NCBI RefSeq assembly: GCF_004101245.1
Contig: NZ_SCIN01000006.1
Span: 1 to 64,000, forward strand
DNA: 64,000 bases
Source of the DNA: Sphingomonas sp. UV9
GTDB taxonomy: Bacteria > Pseudomonadota > Alphaproteobacteria > Sphingomonadales > Sphingomonadaceae
Reading direction: 5' to 3'
Positions 59,663 through 64,000 of the stretch are shown piece after piece. Made by a program: the position numbers and the translations under genes. The notes beneath the pieces were generated by a model. That model searched no databases. It was not told where the DNA came from and saw nothing but the letters and a program-made list of their open reading frames with translations. Position 1 is the stretch's first letter. Every line of letters starts with the position of its first letter.

Positions 59663-60406
59663 GTGAAGACTATCGCCATCAACGTAGAGAAGGGCGGCGC
59701 GGGCAAGACGACGATTGCCTGCCATCTGGCATGGATTCTAGCCGACGCCGGCCATCGCGTTCTGTTTCTCGATCTCGATCGCCAGTGCAACGCGACCGCG
59801 GCCCTGGCAGAGTTCGAGAGCCTTGGCACGTGCAAGCCTCTGTTCGAGCCCCGCTACTCGCCGCCCGCTTCCGCGCCTCGCCTGTCGATCTACTCGAACC
59901 GCATGGGCGGCGAGTATGACGCGGATTACACGAAGGCGCTCGGAAACATCCGGACCAACTTCCCGCAGCTTGGTCCTGCGTTCGATTTCTGTGTCATCGA
60001 CACGCCTCCCTCCTGGTCCTGGATCAATTTCGCGGCGCTGATGGTAGCGGACTCGCTGATAATTCCCGTCGAGCTGGGGCCGTTCGGTCCGGCATCGACT
60101 AAGCAGGTGTCGGATTCGATCGCTACGGTAAACCAGCGCGGTCGAACAAAGCCGATCCATGTCGCCGGCCTGGTCGCCAACCGCGTGAAGGCCAACGATC
60201 GCGCTCAGATGGAAATGCTCGCGGCGATCCGGGAGAAGGTCGGAAAAAACCTGTTCACCAGCTACCTCCCCGATCGCGCACACTACAGCCAGGCGCTTCA
60301 AGAGCGCGTGCCAGTGTGGCGCTTGAACAAGGACGTGCGAGGATCGCTGCCGGCGATGCGCGCCTTTCTAGAGGAAGCCATGACCCGGATCGGGAGCAAC
60401 GGATAA
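59663..60406 (+). CDS. parA: ParA partition ATPase
   Basis: A 247-residue protein from GTG 59663. The deviant Walker A is KGGAGKTT near residues 10-17, with LFLDLDRQCN and CVIDTPPSW following. ParA moves plasmid copies along the nucleoid with ParB. The parB start overlaps its stop by one base (TAATG), so the pair is translationally coupled. Confidence 0.92.
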   Translation: MKTIAINVEKGGAGKTTIACHLAWILADAGHRVLFLDLDRQCNATAALAEFESLGTCKPLFEPRYSPPASAPRLSIYSNRMGGEYDADYTKALGNIRTNFPQLGPAFDFCVIDTPPSWSWINFAALMVADSLIIPVELGPFGPASTKQVSDSIATVNQRGRTKPIHVAGLVANRVKANDRAQMEMLAAIREKVGKNLFTSYLPDRAHYSQALQERVPVWRLNKDVRGSLPAMRAFLEEAMTRIGSNG

Positions 60407-61401
60407 TGGACTTCGACAATTTCGACGTCTTCAGTGACAAGGCCGAGGTTGCTGACGCGGATCGCGTTCTGCTCCTCGATCCGGATCAGCTCTATCCCGA
60501 TCCCGAGAACGTCCGGCGCGACATCGATCCGGCAACGATCAACGAGATGGCCGGGACGATCGAAGCACGAGGGCAGCTCCAACCAGTAACGGTCGCCCCG
60601 AAGGACGAGGAAGGGCGCTATCGCATCCAGTTCGGCGAACGTCGCTGGCGCGCGTGCAAGCAACTCGGCATCAAGGTTCGCGCGATCGTCGCCAAGGCGG
60701 ATGATCCCGCGCAGGTCCGCATCGACCAATTCATCGAGAACGATCAGCGCGAAAACCTGTCGACAGCCGACGTGGTCGCCTTCGTCGCCAAGGAGGTTGG
60801 CTCCGGCCGCACGCTCGCAGATCTAGCGCGGCAGACAGGCCGGAACCGCACGCTGCTGACCCGGTATCATGGCCTCGCAAGCGCACCCGATTACATCTCT
60901 GCACTGCTGGCCGATATTTCGATGCGGAGTGCCGTTGCCCTGACTCAGGCAGCCAAGGTGGACGATGTGGCGACGCGGACGTTTATCGAGAACACGGCGA
61001 CCGAGGATATGACAGTATTAGCGTGCGAACGGTTGGCACGCGACGTGGGAGCGAAGAAGACCAACGCGCCGACCGAGTCTCCTGCTGCCTCGCCAGTCGT
61101 GCAACCAGGCGCGGCCGGAGAGTCTGGAAAAACCAGCGACGAAACCCCGGTCGATCCTCCCGCCCCAACAACGGACGAAATCAGGGACGAGCTTGCCGAG
61201 CGCGCCCAGGATGCGACACCGGTCCCGTCGACGGCGGTTTCCAGCGCGAGTGCCCCTGCCCCGCGATCGTCAAAAGCGAAGGGTGGGAAGCAGAAGATCG
61301 AACGGCCGACGATCGAGGTGGACGGTCAGCGTGCGATCGTCGTGGAAGCCTTGCTCCACTTCGACGGCGAAGACACGCCCCGGATCGTTAGCTGGCGCTG
61401 A
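60406..61401 (+). CDS. parB: ParB partition protein
   Basis: A 331-residue protein with the ParB core VLLLDPDQLYPDPENVRRDIDPATI, GERRWRACKQLGI and IENDQRENLS, and an HTH at TLADLARQTGRNRTLLTRYHGLAS. A Pro/Ala/Ser-rich linker (about 230-280) precedes the C-terminal dimerisation part. It binds a parS centromere; a parS-like palindrome lies 98 nt after its stop. Confidence 0.9.
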   Translation: MDFDNFDVFSDKAEVADADRVLLLDPDQLYPDPENVRRDIDPATINEMAGTIEARGQLQPVTVAPKDEEGRYRIQFGERRWRACKQLGIKVRAIVAKADDPAQVRIDQFIENDQRENLSTADVVAFVAKEVGSGRTLADLARQTGRNRTLLTRYHGLASAPDYISALLADISMRSAVALTQAAKVDDVATRTFIENTATEDMTVLACERLARDVGAKKTNAPTESPAASPVVQPGAAGESGKTSDETPVDPPAPTTDEIRDELAERAQDATPVPSTAVSSASAPAPRSSKAKGGKQKIERPTIEVDGQRAIVVEALLHFDGEDTPRIVSWR

Positions 61402-61498
61402 TCGCCGGCCGTTGAACGAAGAGCGTCGGCGGCGATCGTCGCTCGCGTTCGTGCATCGTCTTTCCTTCCGCGAAAACGCTTCATCCAAGATCGATTGA

Positions 61499-61516
61499 GG
61501 GTGCCACGTGGCACCC
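61499..61516. repeat. parS-like palindrome, copy 5, just after parB
   Basis: Perfect 18-bp palindrome GGGTGCCACGTGGCACCC. The position just after parB is typical for a parS centromere. The two outermost base pairs of the 16-bp core differ from the other copies (GG...CC instead of TG...CA). Confidence 0.75.
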
Positions 61517-61549
61517 TTTCGAGAAGGGTTATGGTTGGGGATGTTCAAT

Positions 61550-61560
61550 GGCAGGATAGG
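61550..61560 (-). other. oriT: oriT nic-site core (MOBP-type)
   Basis: On the minus strand 61560-61550 reads CCTATCCTGCC, matching the YATCCTG|Y nic core of RP4-type and VirD2-type transfer origins. It lies 40 bp upstream of the accessory mobilization gene and 33 bp from the parS-like palindrome. The predicted nick is between 61552 and 61551 on the minus strand. Confidence 0.65.
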
Positions 61561-61599
61561 TATTGCTGTGTTTGCTGTATTACATTACTCCTTCGGAGC

Positions 61600-62169
61600 A
61601 TGACCGCGGCCTCGCAACTTGCATCCCCAACCAAGCCGACCGCGATGCTGACGGCGCGCATCGATCGCGACCTGTTGGCCGCGTTCGATGCCGTTGCAGA
61701 GGGAAGGGGAGGGCGCAGCGCGCTCCTCCGAACCGTGCTTCAGCAGTCATTGAAGCAGGTGATCGACGCGCCTCGGATCGCGCCACGCGCTGACGGCGCC
61801 GGCAACCGCGTGACGCTCAGCTTCACCGATGCCGAGTTGGCGCTGCTCGATCGGCGAGCGGCCGATCGCGGTGTCGACCGTTCGCGTTGGATCAAAGCAC
61901 TGGCGCGACGCCATCTCGGATTGAAGGGCAATGTCGACGACGGCTTGCGTGATGCTCTCGCGCCGATCCGCATGCAGCTTCAACGCATCGGCCGAAACCT
62001 CAACCAGGCGATGAAGGCCGGCAACGCCTCGCTAATGGCGGATAGCGGATTGCAGATCGAGCGGGAGTTGCGTCGTATCGCCGACATGCGCGAAGAGATC
62101 ACCGAACAGGTCGACGCGCTCGGAGGCGCGCTTCGTGGCGACACCGCCTATTGGGAGGTCGCAGACTAA
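61600..62169 (+). CDS. MobC/NikA-like relaxosome accessory protein
   Basis: 189 residues from ATG 61600 (MTAASQLASPTKPTAMLTARID). A RHH-like N-terminal segment (LTARIDRDLLAAFDAVAEGRGGRSALLRTVLQQSL) is followed by the MobC-type region IRMQLQRIGRNLNQAMKAGN. These proteins bind oriT and help the relaxase open the strands. Its stop overlaps the relaxase start (TAATG), and it is followed by the nuclease. Confidence 0.8.
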   Translation: MTAASQLASPTKPTAMLTARIDRDLLAAFDAVAEGRGGRSALLRTVLQQSLKQVIDAPRIAPRADGAGNRVTLSFTDAELALLDRRAADRGVDRSRWIKALARRHLGLKGNVDDGLRDALAPIRMQLQRIGRNLNQAMKAGNASLMADSGLQIERELRRIADMREEITEQVDALGGALRGDTAYWEVAD

Positions 62170-63272
62170 TGCCCTTCGGCGAGCGCGAGGATGAGCTGTG
62201 GGAGGCGATGAAACCGCGGTTCAAGCCGCGCATCGTGGGCGATCCGAACGCGCGTTATGCCAAGAGCATCGTCAACGGCATCGGGGCATTCGCGCCCCGA
62301 CACAACGTCGCACCGACAGCCTCGGCCGTTCGGGCCACTCTCGCGCGGGTCGTTCACCGCACGCCGGAGGTGCTGGTCAAGGTGACAGGGCGGAAGAAGG
62401 GCGCGAAGCACCTGGCCGCCCATCTGGATTATATCGGTCGCCACGGCGACATCGCGATCGAAACACGGGACGGTGAGCGGATAACGTCGAAGGATGATGC
62501 GCATCAGATCGCGGACGAATGGTCCGACCCGCTCTATTGGCGGCAGGGGACATCGGTTTCGGCCGTTGCGATGGTGTTCTCGATGCCAGCAGGCACCAAC
62601 CCCGACAAGGTAAGGGAGTCCGTCAGGGAAGCGGCCGAACGCCTGATTGGTGACAATCACGACTACGTCCTTGCTCTTCACACCGACACACCCAGGCCGC
62701 ACGTCCATCTGACGGTTCAAGCCGAAGGAATGGACCGGAAGCGCTTCGATCCTAGGCGCGAGGATCTGTTTCGATTTCGCGAGGCGTTTGCTGAAGCGCT
62801 GCGCAGCCGCGGTGTCGAGGCAGAGGCGACACCGCGCTATACGCGCGGACAGGGGAGGGCGGGCACCAGCATGGCGCTGACGCAGTTGCGCGCACGCATA
62901 CGCAACGGTGCGTCCCGCCAACCTACAAATGCCGATCTGCGGCAAGCGCGCGAGGCGATGCAAATCGCTCTCGGCAAGGCCCAACAGCCAGCGCTCGCTA
63001 CTAAGACACGGGCACGCTGGCAGGACACCAAACGGCGCTACGAGGCCGCGGCCGACCGCCTCGATCGCACCGGCAACCGCGAAGACCGCCAGCTCGCCGG
63101 CGACGTCCGGAAGTTCGTCCAAGAGCGGGCGGGAATCGAAACGGTGCCGGACATGATGCTCCGCGACGCCGAGAAGCGCGTTCGAGACGCACAGGATCGA
63201 GCGCGAACCGACCCGCAACCGGACCGAGGCGTGCCACGTGGCACACCTCCCCCGCCGACCAGGCGTCGCTAG
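62169..63272 (+). CDS. MOBP/VirD2-like relaxase
   Basis: A 367-residue protein. The N-terminal relaxase fold carries the HxH metal triad in HTDTPRPHVHLTVQ near residues 175-187, and HLDYIGRHG near 80. The C-terminal third is charged and coiled-coil-like (RWQDTKRRYEAAADRLDR). It nicks oriT, stays on the 5' end and pilots the strand through the T4SS. The 3' end of its coding region contains the palindrome at 63230-63245 in its VPRGTP codons. Confidence 0.85.
   Translation: MPFGEREDELWEAMKPRFKPRIVGDPNARYAKSIVNGIGAFAPRHNVAPTASAVRATLARVVHRTPEVLVKVTGRKKGAKHLAAHLDYIGRHGDIAIETRDGERITSKDDAHQIADEWSDPLYWRQGTSVSAVAMVFSMPAGTNPDKVRESVREAAERLIGDNHDYVLALHTDTPRPHVHLTVQAEGMDRKRFDPRREDLFRFREAFAEALRSRGVEAEATPRYTRGQGRAGTSMALTQLRARIRNGASRQPTNADLRQAREAMQIALGKAQQPALATKTRARWQDTKRRYEAAADRLDRTGNREDRQLAGDVRKFVQERAGIETVPDMMLRDAEKRVRDAQDRARTDPQPDRGVPRGTPPPPTRRR
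63230..63245. repeat. parS-like palindrome, copy 6, in the 3' end of the relaxase gene
   Basis: The 14-bp core GTGCCACGTGGCAC (63231-63244) is perfect. Flanks are C at 63230 and A at 63245, so the outermost pair of the 16-mer is lost. It lies within codons of the relaxase tail. Confidence 0.65.
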
Positions 63273-63339
63273 TTGGGACCGGAAGGGTGGCGCGCTAGAC
63301 AGACTTTCGCCGGCAAGGGTGACGCTGTATATTGATGGC

Positions 63340-63537
63340 ATGGCCAAGGCTCAGCCCACCTCGACAAGCACGACGGTCCGCGATTCTAAAACGGGTCGTT
63401 TCTTGACTGTTCGAGGCGTCGGGGCGCTCAAAGGCCAATTGACCCTCAAGAAGGGCGTCGACCTCACCAAGCCGATCGCGTCACAGGCGATAAAGAGCAG
63501 GAAACCCCGCAAGGTCGCTGCGCCTAAGACGGCATAG
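63340..63537 (+). CDS. Antitoxin-like protein upstream of VapC, 65 aa
   Basis: Starts MAKAQPTSTSTTVRDSKTGRFL at 63340. It is basic, and the C-terminal half ends KSRKPRKVAAPKTA. The VRDSKTGRFLTVRGVGALKGQLTLKKG segment resembles short antitoxins of PIN-domain toxins. It precedes vapC by 6 nt. The antitoxin assignment is by context and partial motif. Confidence 0.6.
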   Translation: MAKAQPTSTSTTVRDSKTGRFLTVRGVGALKGQLTLKKGVDLTKPIASQAIKSRKPRKVAAPKTA

Positions 63538-63543
63538 CGCGCG

Positions 63544-63981
63544 TTGCCGGGCGTTCTCCTCGATACCCACACGCTTTATTGGCTCGTCAGCGGCGAGGAG
63601 CCGCTGACGGAGGACACACTGGTCGCGATCGGTGAAAGCCAGGAGGCTGGTGCCCTTTTCGTGTCACCCATCACGGCGTGGGAATTATCGGTCGCATCTA
63701 AAAAGACACGCATCGCCGGTCGGCCCCATCTAGGGGATGATCCACCGGATCAGTGGTTCAGGGACGCGGTGAGCGTCACCGAAGCGAAGCTCGTGCCGAT
63801 CCAGCAGCGGATTTCGCTCGAAGCCGCAAGGGTAGTGACGCACACCGGGCACAAAGATCCCGGTGATTGTTTCCTGATCGCCAGCGCCAGAATCAAGAAG
63901 GTGCCGCTCGTCACACGGGACGGGATCATCCGCGAGATAGCTGCTGCGCACGCGGGCTATCTCGACGTCGTCGTCTGCTAG
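63544..63981 (+). CDS. vapC: PIN-domain VapC toxin
   Basis: A 145-residue protein from TTG 63544 (PGVLLDTHTLYWLVSGEEPL). The PIN acidic residues are visible: D7 in LLDTHTLYW, E in ITAWELSVASKK and D in HKDPGDCFLIASA. VapC toxins cleave tRNA or rRNA. It is coupled to the small antitoxin gene and probably stabilises the plasmid. A different start cannot be excluded because TTG is weak. Confidence 0.8.
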   Translation: MPGVLLDTHTLYWLVSGEEPLTEDTLVAIGESQEAGALFVSPITAWELSVASKKTRIAGRPHLGDDPPDQWFRDAVSVTEAKLVPIQQRISLEAARVVTHTGHKDPGDCFLIASARIKKVPLVTRDGIIREIAAAHAGYLDVVVC

Positions 63982-64000
63982 GCCGCGCCCATCACCGGCC

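Noticed and set aside
1..64000. CRISPR arrays, transposases, insertion sequences, tRNA or rRNA genes
   Set aside because: No regularly spaced repeat array, transposase-like protein, terminal inverted repeat pair or RNA gene pattern was seen. The only site-specific recombinase is the serine recombinase at 55389.

Overview
The window reads as a piece of a large, GC-rich conjugative and metal-resistance plasmid from a sphingomonad-type alphaproteobacterium (Sphingomonas, Sphingobium or Novosphingobium). This rests on codon use, the RepA/iteron replicon, a GAAC-N7-GAAC type SOS box, the VirB-type transfer genes, and CopA/CopB and czc gene arrangements typical of that group. No rRNA, tRNA, insertion sequence, transposase or CRISPR array was seen.

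Layout. 1-5.2 kb: minus-strand type IV secretion operon (virB1-2-3-4-5, EexN-like lipoprotein, start of virB6 cut by the window edge). 5.4-7.7 kb: small plasmid genes, a CHC2/Toprim-like primase and a thermonuclease-fold protein. 7.7-12.2 kb: a candidate defence locus, a TrlF-like PHP-AAA ATPase next to a PD-(D/E)XK-like protein, with two divergent unknown genes. 12.3-15.2 kb: an HTH/MazF-like pair, a small gene bracketed by palindromes, and ardC. 15.3-46.9 kb: a metal block. It holds rcnR/rcnA-like genes; a czcCBA operon that continues into DUF190, SRPBCC, an MliC-like lipoprotein, ZIP, CDF and a P1B-4 ATPase; czcD with a divergent MerR regulator; cueR/copA P-type ATPase; copCD; a cnrYXH-like sigma-factor module; copAB; two DUF305 proteins; and cusCBA-F. 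47.2-64 kb: plasmid backbone. It holds a large ParB-like protein, HNH, DUF3768, a VbhA/Fic pair, SRAP, umuDC with an SOS box, a serine recombinase, RepA with seven iterons, an HTH replication protein, SSB, RHH, parA/parB, an oriT-like nic site, an accessory protein and relaxase, and a VapC toxin-antitoxin pair.

How it fits together. A MOBP-type nic core (61550-61560, minus strand) lies just before the mobilization genes. If the nick is there, the transferred strand is the minus strand, entering from 61.55 kb towards lower coordinates. The plus-strand genes parAB, ssb, Fic, DUF3768, ParB-like and ardC would then use the incoming strand as template. Three of these genes or operons (ardC, the ParB-like operon, DUF3768) are preceded by the same 250-315 bp hairpin-rich leader, and two of the three leaders begin with a 16-bp palindrome that resembles parS and occurs six times in the window. 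The most interesting hypothesis here is a family of repeated structured leaders acting as single-stranded-DNA promoters (Frpo/ssi-like) or structured 5' UTRs for early genes, tied to a dispersed partition or regulatory site. The metal block lies exactly between two of these direct repeats.
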